Source: Chloroflexota bacterium | GTDB lineage: Bacteria; Chloroflexota; Dormibacteria; CF-121 | Assembly (NCBI GenBank): GCA_005881235.1 | Contig: VBEQ01000014.1 | Coordinates: 1-13,435, forward strand | Reading direction: 5' to 3' | DNA: 13,435 bases | In this document: positions 1 through 6,134 of the stretch, piece by piece | Layout: each line of letters opens with the position of its first letter | How positions within the stretch are numbered: position 1 is the first letter of the stretch | The notes under the pieces: generated by a model | What the model saw: the letters and a program-made list of their open reading frames with translations, nothing else | Database searches by the model: none | Told to the model about the DNA's origin: nothing | Made by a program: the position numbers and the translations under genes

Positions 1-302
1 TGATCTGCACCCACCTGGGCTGCACGCCGCGCTACTTTCAGGACGTCACCAGCGACCTGGTGGACGCCGGCACCTCGATCTCAAAGGACCCGGATACCGG
101 CCAACTGGCAACAAAAGCCAACCCCGCCCTGCCCGGTTTCAAGTGCCCCTGCCACGGTAGCCGCTACTTCCGCGACGCCATCAACTTCTTCGGGCCCGCG
201 CCCCGGCCGATGGACCGCGTCCACCTCGAGGTTGCCCCGGATGGGAAACTGTTGATTGACCGCTCCGTCATCGTGGATCGCGCTTTCCGCCTGAAAGTCT
301 GA
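1..302 (+). CDS. Rieske [2Fe-2S] iron-sulfur protein of a cytochrome bc complex (5' end outside window)
   Basis: The C-terminal 99 residues of a Rieske protein, which carries electrons from quinol at cytochrome b to the cytochrome c of the complex on the outer face of the membrane. The reading frame is open to the window edge, so the internal GTG at 60 is not the start. Both cluster-binding boxes are visible: CTHLGC (visible residues 2-7) and CPCHGS (48-53), giving the two Cys and two His ligands, followed by the proline loop FGPAPRP (63-69). The two boxes are 40 residues apart; in classical bc1 proteins I recall about 13, so the loop between them carries an insertion. The TGA at 300 is 20 bases before the cytochrome b gene, which supports the assignment. 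The N-terminal anchor is not in view. Confidence 0.93.
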   Translation, partial: ICTHLGCTPRYFQDVTSDLVDAGTSISKDPDTGQLATKANPALPGFKCPCHGSRYFRDAINFFGPAPRPMDRVHLEVAPDGKLLIDRSVIVDRAFRLKV

Positions 303-322
303 TCGGCTAGCCAGGAGGATTC

Positions 323-1054
323 ATGACCGTTATCCGTGCGGCGCTGGATGAGATGTTCGCGGTCATCGGGCAGATGGTTGGCTCGGTCTTCCGTCATGGC
401 CTTCCGCTCACCGACAAGATCGCGGCCCGCACGGCGCTCACGAACTTTTTCCTTCACATCCATCCGGTCCGCGTGCGCCGCTCCTGGATCCGGATGTCGT
501 ACACGCTGTGCCTCGGTGGACTGTCCTTCTTCCTCTTCATCGTGCTGACCGTCACCGGGCTCTTCCTGATGTTCTACTACGTGCCCTCCACCAGTCACGC
601 CTACCAGGACATGCGCGACCTGCAGTTCGTCGTCACCTTCGGTGGCGTCATCCGCAACATGCACCGCTGGGCGGCGCACGCCATGGTGATCACCGTCTGG
701 CTCCACATGGCGCGCGTGTTCTTGACCGGGTCCTACAAGAAGCCGCGCGAGTTCAACTGGGGTGTCGGCACCCTGCTGCTGCTGATCACGCTACTGCTGA
801 GCTTCACCGGATACCTGTTGCCCTGGGACCAGCTCTCCATCTGGGCGGTGACGGTCGGCACCAACATGGCGAAGTACGCTCCCATCGCCGGACCCTATAC
901 CCGGTACCTGCTGATCGGCGGGCGGGTGGTCGGTGACAATGCACTGTTGCGCTTCTACGTCTTGCACGTCGTCGGACTGCCGCTGGCGGCATTCCTCTTG
1001 ATGGTCGTCCACTTCTGGCGAGTCCGAAAAGATGGCTTCAGCGGGGGGCTGTAA
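323..1054 (+). CDS. Cytochrome b6-like subunit (N-terminal half of cytochrome b)
   Basis: 243-residue membrane subunit that binds the two b hemes and forms the quinol-oxidation/reduction core of the bc complex. Four hydrophobic segments are seen near 62-88, 108-135, 147-168 and 212-233. The heme ligands are recognisable as His114 and His128 in helix B and His215 and His230 in helix D. The 15-residue spacing of the second pair is typical of cytochrome b6, whereas mitochondrial-type cytochrome b has 14. The conserved SFTGYLLPWDQ stretch is at 160-170. The length fits b6 (four helices) and not a full-length cytochrome b, and the missing C-terminal part is encoded downstream as a subunit IV-like protein. 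The start is supported by AGGAGG about 5 bases upstream of ATG 323. Confidence 0.95.
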   Translation: MTVIRAALDEMFAVIGQMVGSVFRHGLPLTDKIAARTALTNFFLHIHPVRVRRSWIRMSYTLCLGGLSFFLFIVLTVTGLFLMFYYVPSTSHAYQDMRDLQFVVTFGGVIRNMHRWAAHAMVITVWLHMARVFLTGSYKKPREFNWGVGTLLLLITLLLSFTGYLLPWDQLSIWAVTVGTNMAKYAPIAGPYTRYLLIGGRVVGDNALLRFYVLHVVGLPLAAFLLMVVHFWRVRKDGFSGGL

Positions 1055-1060
1055 TTGATA

Positions 1061-1081
1061 GTGCAAAGTCCCAGATATGCC
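1061..1081 (+). repeat. Left terminal inverted repeat of the MITE-like element
   Basis: Reads GTGCAAAGTCCCAG then ATATGCC. It pairs with the right end at 18 of 20 positions plus one extra A. TA at 1059-1060 lies immediately outside. Confidence 0.6.
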
Positions 1082-1141
1082 TTGACGCTTCATCGGCCTA
1101 GGCGAACCGAATGCCAGCGTCGCCTCCTGCGCTCCTCGCTC

Positions 1142-1157
1142 GCGTATTCAGATACGC
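1142..1157 (+). repeat. Central hairpin of the inserted element
   Basis: A perfect 6-bp stem, GCGTAT and ATACGC, with a TCAG loop lies near the middle of the inserted element. Near the right end, 1190-1197 can pair with 1210-1217 (8 bp) or 1197-1203 with 1213-1219 (7 bp). These two pairings exclude each other. Confidence 0.5.
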
Positions 1158-1214
1158 TCGCTCCGGTGCTCGTCGGCTCCTTGGCCTCGGCCGCCGATGC
1201 CGCGAATCGTCGGC

Positions 1215-1234
1215 GGCATACTGAGACTCTGCAC
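1215..1234 (-). repeat. Right terminal inverted repeat of the MITE-like element
   Basis: On the minus strand it reads GTGCAGAGTCTCAG then TATGCC, matching the left end. TA at 1235-1236 follows immediately outside and is also part of the TAATG context at the start of the next gene. Confidence 0.6.
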
Positions 1235-1236
1235 TA

Positions 1237-1779
1237 ATGGCCACTGAAGCCCGCGACCGCATCGCCGCCCGCGACCGGGTGGAGCAGCGCCGCCGCTCGG
1301 TGGAGGCGCCGTCGACCGTCCGCGACGACAGTGAGGACGAAATGGTCGTCTCCTTCCCCGAGTTCGTCTTCAAGGAGTTCATCGCCGCGGTCGCGATGAC
1401 GGCCTTTTTGATCCTGGTCTCGGTCTGGTTGCAGGCACCATTGTTAGGCCAGGCCAACCCGGGCATGACGCCGAACCCCTCCAAGGCGCCCTGGTACTTT
1501 CTCGGCCTGCAGGAACTGCTCTCGCGCTTCCCGCCGCTGATGGCGGGCGTCGCCTTTCCGACGTTCGTGATCGTGCTCATGATTCTGGTGCCGTTCCTCG
1601 ATCGCAACCCCAGCCGGCGGCCGTCCGAACGGAAAGTCGCCATCATCCTCTTCGCGCTCTACACCGCGATCGTGGTGGCGCTCGTCATCATCGGAACCTT
1701 CTTCCGTGGCCATGAGTTCATCTGGGACTGGGGCTGGGTGTTGGGCAATCCCCAGACCTGCGGAGGCAGCCCGTGCTAG
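1237..1779 (+). CDS. Cytochrome b subunit IV-like protein (C-terminal half of cytochrome b, PetD/QcrC-like)
   Basis: 180-residue membrane subunit that completes the cytochrome b fold and contributes to the quinol-oxidation site. A charged N-terminal extension (1-40) precedes three probable membrane segments near 47-67, 103-121 and 134-156, as in subunit IV. The quinol-site loop motif reads KAPWYF (83-88) in the family context NPSKAPWYFLGLQELL, so it has Pro where the classical PEWY motif has Glu; I associate such variants with menaquinol-type complexes. The ATG at 1237 lies just after the inserted element, and no good ribosome binding site is seen in the bases in front of it (the right repeat end). 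Its 3' end overlaps the triheme cytochrome gene by 7 bases, implying coupled translation. Confidence 0.9.
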   Translation: MATEARDRIAARDRVEQRRRSVEAPSTVRDDSEDEMVVSFPEFVFKEFIAAVAMTAFLILVSVWLQAPLLGQANPGMTPNPSKAPWYFLGLQELLSRFPPLMAGVAFPTFVIVLMILVPFLDRNPSRRPSERKVAIILFALYTAIVVALVIIGTFFRGHEFIWDWGWVLGNPQTCGGSPC

Positions 1780-2801
1780 GGCGCGCCTTCCTGGCGGTGA
1801 GCGTGGCGTTCCTGCTGCTGCTCGGCTTCGCCTTTTACCAGGACCTGAGCCGTCCGTGGGCGCCGATCCAGGAGAAGTACGCGGCGCAGTACGGCCAGGA
1901 CTTTCCCATCCAGGTCCAGCAGCTCTTCCCCAAAGTCCAGGTCAACGGGCAGTTCATGGTCGAGCGCTGCATCACCTGCCACGTCCCCGACATCGCGAAG
2001 ATCGGTCCGCAAAAGGCGGCCGAGCGGCTCGGTCCGAACCATCCCTCCGTGATCACCGACTCGGTCTTCGCCAAGTACGGCCAGGAGACGCTGATCTGCC
2101 GGCCGGCCACGGCGGCCGCCAGTGCGTCGGCGAGCCCGTCGGCCTCGGCCAAGGCGACAGCCTCGCCCAAGCCCTCGGCGTCGGCCGCGCCATCGTCTTC
2201 CGCCGCGCCCGCGACGGCGGCCTCACCCGGCCCGGCGGCCTCACCGGCGGCGTCGCCTTCCGCGGCGGCGGCCCCCGCCATCAGCTGCCTCGATCCAAAG
2301 GCCCAGCCCTACTACGTGCTCGACGCCAACGGTAAGGTCGTCAACGACCCGTCGACGAACAAGCCGGTCGTGGCGCAGCTCACCGGCTTCATCCCCAATG
2401 CCTATAAAGGGTTGGGGATCGACGAGAGCGGCTGCATCATCTGCCACAACGGCAACCGCCAGGCGACCGACCAGGCGGGCGCCCACCAGAACCTGGTGGC
2501 AAATCCCTTTGGGACCTTCGACAAGGCGCCCCAGCTCTATGAGAACAACTGCGCGCAGTGTCACGGGGCCACCGGTGAGGGGGGCAAGGGCCCGCCGCTG
2601 AATGACCAGAACCGGCTGGGCTTCTTCAACGACGACTACTACTACCGCTGCATCTACCTGGGCAACACGGGCGAGGAACACAAGGGCACGATCATGCCGG
2701 CGTGGGGCGCCAACAAGCTGCTCCCGCAGCCGATCAACGCCAACATCAACCTGCTGGTGCACTGGGTCCGGATGTGGCAGCAGTACACGAGCCGTCCATG
2801 A
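1773..2801 (+). CDS. Membrane-anchored triheme cytochrome c of the bc complex
   Basis: 342-residue protein with an uncleaved N-terminal membrane segment (about 5-22) and three CxxCH heme c sites: CITCH (66-70), CIICH (221-225) and CAQCH (260-264). The third site begins a class I-like cytochrome c domain (about 253-338) with KGTIMPAWG at 304-312, whose Met308 is a plausible axial ligand. Between the first and second heme sites lies a low-complexity Ala/Ser/Pro linker (about 111-169), bracketed by Cys109 and Cys172. Position directly after subunit IV, overlapping it by 7 bases from a GTG start, makes it the likely c-type partner that takes electrons from the Rieske protein and passes them to the oxidase downstream. 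The GTG start is chosen because it gives a complete membrane anchor. Confidence 0.9.
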   Translation: MLGRAFLAVSVAFLLLLGFAFYQDLSRPWAPIQEKYAAQYGQDFPIQVQQLFPKVQVNGQFMVERCITCHVPDIAKIGPQKAAERLGPNHPSVITDSVFAKYGQETLICRPATAAASASASPSASAKATASPKPSASAAPSSSAAPATAASPGPAASPAASPSAAAAPAISCLDPKAQPYYVLDANGKVVNDPSTNKPVVAQLTGFIPNAYKGLGIDESGCIICHNGNRQATDQAGAHQNLVANPFGTFDKAPQLYENNCAQCHGATGEGGKGPPLNDQNRLGFFNDDYYYRCIYLGNTGEEHKGTIMPAWGANKLLPQPINANINLLVHWVRMWQQYTSRP

Positions 2802-2805
2802 ATCA

Positions 2806-2832
2806 CCCCCTCGAATCTGCGATTCTCCGGGG
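2806..2832 (+). other. Intercistronic stem-loop covering the possible ribosome binding site of the next gene
   Basis: CCCC (2806-2809) can pair with GGGG (2829-2832), and GAATC (2813-2817) with GATTC (2821-2825), leaving a 3x3 internal loop and a TGC hairpin loop. The GGGG is the only Shine-Dalgarno-like run before the ATG at 2839, so folding would hide it. There is no U-run, so it is unlikely to be a terminator. A regulatory role is inference. Confidence 0.3.
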
Positions 2833-2838
2833 ACCCCG

Positions 2839-2970
2839 ATGAGACGCCAGCAGCTCAAGAACTTGATCGGGACCGTGGTGGCCTTCGCGGTGATCGTCGG
2901 GTTGACCGCGCTCGTGATCGTGGCGGAGAACCTGCTCGACGTGACCAAGGCGCACAAGGCGGGCGGCTGA
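2839..2970 (+). CDS. Small single-span membrane protein, 43 aa
   Basis: A 43-residue peptide: basic N-terminus (MRRQQLKN), one hydrophobic helix of about 20 residues (9-29), then a short charged tail ending in AHKAGG. I do not recognise a family. It sits inside the respiratory operon between the triheme cytochrome and the oxidase genes. Its TGA overlaps the ATG of the next small gene (TGATG at 2968-2972), which is strong evidence of translation as part of the operon. Many bc complexes and oxidases carry tiny one-helix accessory subunits, and this is the most natural reading, but no motif proves it. Confidence 0.6.
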   Translation: MRRQQLKNLIGTVVAFAVIVGLTALVIVAENLLDVTKAHKAGG

Positions 2971-3104
2971 TGTTCCCCGCCCTCGTCCAGCTGATCAATC
3001 TCACTCGTGACCCGGGAGCCGGCGATTTCTTCTTCGTTCTCGTCTGGGCGGTGTGTACCTTGCTGCTGGTGGCCTTCTACTGCTACCGGATGTTCCAGCG
3101 GTAG
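2970..3104 (+). CDS. Small single-span membrane protein, 44 aa
   Basis: A 44-residue peptide whose ATG overlaps the preceding stop. A short amphipathic N-terminus (MFPALVQLIN) and a DPGAG turn lead into one hydrophobic helix (about 19-38) with a short basic end (YRMFQR). It has two Cys (29 and 38) in or near the helix and no CxxCH. No family is recognised. The position, TGATG coupling and topology suggest a second small accessory subunit or assembly factor of the bc complex or oxidase. It overlaps the region where a longer reading of the next gene would begin. Confidence 0.58.
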   Translation: MFPALVQLINLTRDPGAGDFFFVLVWAVCTLLLVAFYCYRMFQR

Positions 3105-3118
3105 CTGTTCCAGCACCT

Positions 3119-3517
3119 GTGGTCGAGCTGCATCCAGCCCCGGTCGAAAGCCCGCCCCGACGCCGCGCGCGTGTCCGGCTGGCGACCTGGCTCTCGGTGG
3201 TGCCCGGCCTGGGCCAGCTGTACAACCGTCAACCGAAGAAGGCCGTGGTCTTCCTCTTCGGTGTGGTCCTGCTCTTCCTGGTGACACTGAACATCCCGGG
3301 CGCCACCGCGGAATTGCTGGCGTTCTGGAAGCCGCGCGGCAGCACGATGGTGCTGCTCTCGCTGCTGGTTGAGATGGTGTCGCTGCTGGTCTTCATCAGC
3401 ACCTTCCTGCTGGCGCTGACGTTCTGGTACGACGCCATGCACGACGCCCGCCGCACGGCGCAGGAGCGCAATGGCGAGCGGCAACCCGGGGGCCGCTGGT
3501 GGCTTTTTCACCGATGA
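3119..3517 (+). CDS. Multi-span membrane protein with PGLGQLYN motif, unknown function
   Basis: A roughly 132-residue protein if started at GTG 3119. A longer reading from GTG 3053 would overlap the preceding gene by 52 bases and is less likely; neither start has a clear ribosome binding site. A Pro/Arg-rich cytoplasmic N-terminus (1-20) precedes the motif SVVPGLGQLYN (26-36) and hydrophobic segments near 41-60 and 76-103, then a charged C-terminal tail. The PGLGQLYN signature occurs in several small membrane families related to TM2 and DUF5683-like domains; I cannot settle which. Its stop overlaps the ATG of coxB (ATGA at 3514-3517), placing it firmly in the operon. Role unknown; a membrane organiser or assembly helper is only a guess. 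Confidence 0.65.
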   Translation: MVELHPAPVESPPRRRARVRLATWLSVVPGLGQLYNRQPKKAVVFLFGVVLLFLVTLNIPGATAELLAFWKPRGSTMVLLSLLVEMVSLLVFISTFLLALTFWYDAMHDARRTAQERNGERQPGGRWWLFHR

Positions 3518-4479
3518 TCACGCCGCTGGTCGCTACACTCGTGGGCGTGCGCGCGGTCAGTGTCACGCCGCTGAACTGCGCCGGCCCGAATGCCTGCGAC
3601 ATCGTCAGCGTCTACACCAGCGTCTTCTGGATCGCGATGGCGGTGCTCGTCATCGTGGGTGGCTTGCTCGTTTACGCGGCGCTACGCTTTCGCCGCACGG
3701 ATGATCGCGAGCCGGCCCAGGTGCATGGCAACCCTCGCCTGGAGATCCTCTGGACGGCGGTCCCGCTGGTGATCGTGTCGTTTCTGTTCGTCCGGACCAC
3801 GCTGCGGATGGATTACGTGCGAAACGGGCCGCCGCCGCAACAGACCATCCAGGTGACGGGCATCCAGTGGGCCTGGTCCTTCAAGTACCCGAACGGCAAG
3901 ACAAGCATCACCAAGCTGACCATCCCGGTGGGCCAGGTCGTCCGCCTGCAGGTCACGAGCAAGGACGTGCTTCACTCCTTCTGGGTGCCGCGTCTGGGTG
4001 GGCAGATCTACGCCAAGCCCGGTTATCAAAACAGCGGCTGGATCGAGGCCAGCCAGCCAGGGCAATACTTGGGCCAATGCAATGAGCTCTGCGGGCTCAA
4101 TCACTTCTCAATGCTCCTGGAAGTGGACGCCGTGTCGGACGCGGATTACCAGGCTTTCTTGAGCGGCGCAGCCCCACCTGGCGCGGCGGCCGAGAAGGTG
4201 ACCGGCGTGCCTGCTGGGGTCAATGTCGGGGAGACGGACGCCCTGAAGTTCGAGCCGACCACAGCGACGGCGAAGATCGGCGATGTCATCCAGTGGAAGA
4301 ACAACGGGTCGCTCGTTCACAACGTGGTCTTCGACAACAATCAGGTGCCAAGCTCGGACCCCATGAACCAGGGTGACACCTTCGAGGTCAAGTTCACGAA
4401 GGCCGGGACGTACAGCTATGTCTGCAAATTCCACGAAGCGAACAACATGCGGGGAACCATCACCGTGACCGGAGGATGA
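3514..4479 (+). CDS. coxB: Cytochrome c oxidase subunit II with a fused C-terminal blue-copper (plastocyanin-like) domain
   Basis: About 321 residues from ATG 3514, which overlaps the upstream stop as ATGA; GTG 3499 would add 5 residues. Subunit II accepts electrons at its CuA centre and passes them to heme a in subunit I. Two membrane helices (about 32-57 and 78-95) are followed by the CuA domain with His154 and the CNELCGLNHFSM cluster (Cys189, Glu191, Cys193, His197, Met200). After a Gly/Ala/Pro linker (about 218-232) comes a second cupredoxin domain (about 240-321) with a type 1 copper set: His269, Cys304, His307 and Met312. The Cys-x2-His-x4-Met loop matches plastocyanin spacing. In caa3-type oxidases a cytochrome c domain is fused at this position, so a copper domain probably serves as the built-in electron donor here. 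Confidence 0.95.
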   Translation: MITPLVATLVGVRAVSVTPLNCAGPNACDIVSVYTSVFWIAMAVLVIVGGLLVYAALRFRRTDDREPAQVHGNPRLEILWTAVPLVIVSFLFVRTTLRMDYVRNGPPPQQTIQVTGIQWAWSFKYPNGKTSITKLTIPVGQVVRLQVTSKDVLHSFWVPRLGGQIYAKPGYQNSGWIEASQPGQYLGQCNELCGLNHFSMLLEVDAVSDADYQAFLSGAAPPGAAAEKVTGVPAGVNVGETDALKFEPTTATAKIGDVIQWKNNGSLVHNVVFDNNQVPSSDPMNQGDTFEVKFTKAGTYSYVCKFHEANNMRGTITVTGG

Positions 4480-4488
4480 AGGAGGCAC

Positions 4489-6126
4489 ATGGCTAGCATC
4501 GCCCTGCCGCGGAGCGAAACCCGCCCCGCAAGCGGCATCATGTCGTGGCTGACCACGGTCGACCACAAGAAGATCGGGATCCTCTATCTCTACACAACCT
4601 TTGCCTTCTTCCTGGTCGGCGGCATCTTTGCGCTGCTGATGCGCACCCAGCTCGCCGTCGGGAACAATCATTTTCTCGCGCCGCAGACCTACAACGAGAT
4701 CATGACCCTCCACGGGACGACCATGATCTTCCTCTGGATCATCCCGGTCTTCTCCGGCTTCGGCAACTACTTCGTCCCACTGATGATCGGAGCCCGCGAC
4801 ATGGCGTTTCCGCGGATCAACGCCTTCTCCTTTTGGCTGATTCCGCTCGGCGGCCTGACGATGTATAGCGGACTGTTGACGAAGACGGGGGCCGCCGCTG
4901 CCGGCTGGACGGGCTATGTGCCGCTGACCGAGAAGGCCTACGCGATCGGAATCGGCCAGGACCTCTGGATCCTCGGGCTGCACATCCTGGGGATCTCGTC
5001 GATCATGGGCGCGATCAACTTCCTGGTGACGATCCAGAACATGCGGGCGCCGGGGATGACGTGGTTCCGGCTTCCGCTCTTCGTCTGGTCCATGGAGATC
5101 ACCGCTGGGCTGACGCTGCTGGCCAGCCCCTTTCTCGCCGGCGTGCTCGGCATGGTGCTGATGGATCGCCAGCTGGGCACCCACTTCTTCACCCACGGCT
5201 CGGATCCGCTGCTGTACCAGTTCATCTTCTGGTTCTACTCGCACCCGGCGGTCTACATCATGATCCTGCCCGCCTTCGGGATCGTCTCCGAGATCATCCC
5301 CGTGTTCAGCCGAAAACCGATCTTCGGCTACCGCGCGATGGCCTTCTCCATGGCCGCCATCGGCGTGCTCGGCTTCATGGTCTTCGCGCACCACATGTTC
5401 ACGACCGGACTGCCGCTGCAGCTCCAGGAATTCTTCATGGCGACCACCGCCCTGATTGCCGTTCCCTCGGGCGTGAAGGTGTTGAACTGGCTGGCCACGC
5501 TGTGGGGCGGCTCCATCAAGTACACGTCCGCGATGCTCTTTGCCGTCGCCTTTGTCCTGATGTTCCTGATGGGCGGGGTTGACGGCGTCTTCATGGCGTC
5601 GCTGGCCGTCGATTACCAGATCCACGCCACGTATTGGGTCGTATCGCACATCCATTACGTGCTCTTCGGTGGAAGTGTGTTCGGCGTCTTCGCCGCCTTC
5701 TACTACTGGTTTCCGAAGATGACCGGACGCTACCTGAACGAAACCCTCGGTAAGATCCAGTTCTGGCTGCAACTGGTCGGCTTCAACCTGACCTTCATGC
5801 CAATGCACTTCCTCGGGCTCGAGGGGATGCCGCGCCGAATCGCGATGTGGTATTCGAACCGGACCGATTGGGCGCCCTGGAACCTGCTGGCGACCTTCGG
5901 GGCGTTCATGATCGCGCTCGCCATCCTGACCTTCATCGTGAACTTCGCGCTCAGTGTTCGCGGCGGCCGGCAGGCGCCCCGGGATCCCTGGGAAGGCAAC
6001 ACGCTGGAATGGGCGACCTCGTCGCCGCCGCCGGCTCATAACTTCGACAGCGTCCCGCCGGTTCGCAGTGGGCGTCCGATTCGAGATCTGCGCCGCGGCG
6101 TGACCGCGGGCGCCGAACACAGCTAG
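4489..6126 (+). CDS. coxA: Cytochrome c oxidase subunit I (A2-type heme-copper oxidase)
   Basis: 545-residue catalytic subunit with about 12 membrane helices that reduces oxygen to water and pumps protons. Visible ligands: His75 (LHGTTM) and His389 for heme a; His252, His301 and His302 for CuB; His387 (SHIHY) for heme a3; and Tyr256 of the cross-linked His-Tyr pair. The proton-channel set includes Asp104 with Asn93 at the D-channel entrance and Lys330 (SGVKVLNW) in the K channel. Helix VI reads YSHPAVY (250-256), so it has the Tyr-Ser pair instead of the glutamate of GHPEVY. This is the recognised signature of subtype A2. A strong GGAGG lies 6 bases before the ATG, better than elsewhere in the operon, and the gene begins 9 bases after coxB. 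Confidence 0.98.
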   Translation: MASIALPRSETRPASGIMSWLTTVDHKKIGILYLYTTFAFFLVGGIFALLMRTQLAVGNNHFLAPQTYNEIMTLHGTTMIFLWIIPVFSGFGNYFVPLMIGARDMAFPRINAFSFWLIPLGGLTMYSGLLTKTGAAAAGWTGYVPLTEKAYAIGIGQDLWILGLHILGISSIMGAINFLVTIQNMRAPGMTWFRLPLFVWSMEITAGLTLLASPFLAGVLGMVLMDRQLGTHFFTHGSDPLLYQFIFWFYSHPAVYIMILPAFGIVSEIIPVFSRKPIFGYRAMAFSMAAIGVLGFMVFAHHMFTTGLPLQLQEFFMATTALIAVPSGVKVLNWLATLWGGSIKYTSAMLFAVAFVLMFLMGGVDGVFMASLAVDYQIHATYWVVSHIHYVLFGGSVFGVFAAFYYWFPKMTGRYLNETLGKIQFWLQLVGFNLTFMPMHFLGLEGMPRRIAMWYSNRTDWAPWNLLATFGAFMIALAILTFIVNFALSVRGGRQAPRDPWEGNTLEWATSSPPPAHNFDSVPPVRSGRPIRDLRRGVTAGAEHS

Positions 6127-6134
6127 CCTCCACG

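Larger units (their letters stand above)
1061..1234. mobile_element. MITE-like non-autonomous element inserted between cytochrome b and subunit IV
   Basis: A 174-bp non-coding block in an operon whose other genes lie within a few bases of each other. Its ends are inverted repeats (1061-1081 and 1215-1234) that match at 18 of 20 positions with one single-base indel. The element is flanked directly by TA on both sides (1059-1060 and 1235-1236), as expected for insertion at a TA target in the IS630/mariner manner. The inside is partly palindromic, with a GCGTAT/ATACGC hairpin at its centre (1142-1157) and competing hairpins near the right end. Removing the element and one TA would put the ATG of subunit IV 7 bases after the cytochrome b stop, restoring normal operon spacing. 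No transposase is encoded. The family assignment is inference; other genomic copies are needed to prove mobility. Confidence 0.6.

Noticed and set aside
60..302. GTG at 60 as the start of an 80-residue protein
   Set aside because: The first Rieske box (CTHLGC) lies upstream in the same frame, so the gene continues beyond the window edge.
1055..1237. 60-residue open frame from TTG 1055 to a TAATG overlap with subunit IV
   Set aside because: It lies almost entirely inside the inserted inverted-repeat element, is Arg/Ser-rich like shadow frames, and its neat boundaries come from a chance TTG after the upstream stop and the TA at the element's end.
2122..2601. Arg/Pro-rich 159-residue frame in the linker region of the cytochrome
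   Set aside because: It is an out-of-frame reading of the Ala/Ser/Pro linker, where repetitive GC-rich codons leave all frames open.
2241..3287. 348-residue antisense frame across the triheme cytochrome and small genes
   Set aside because: It is low-complexity, Arg/His-rich and lies opposite well-supported + strand genes.
4108..6120. 670-residue antisense frame opposite coxA
   Set aside because: It is a codon-bias shadow of a high-GC gene: the protein is dominated by His, Arg, Glu, Asp and Gly with no domain, while coxA on the other strand is certain.
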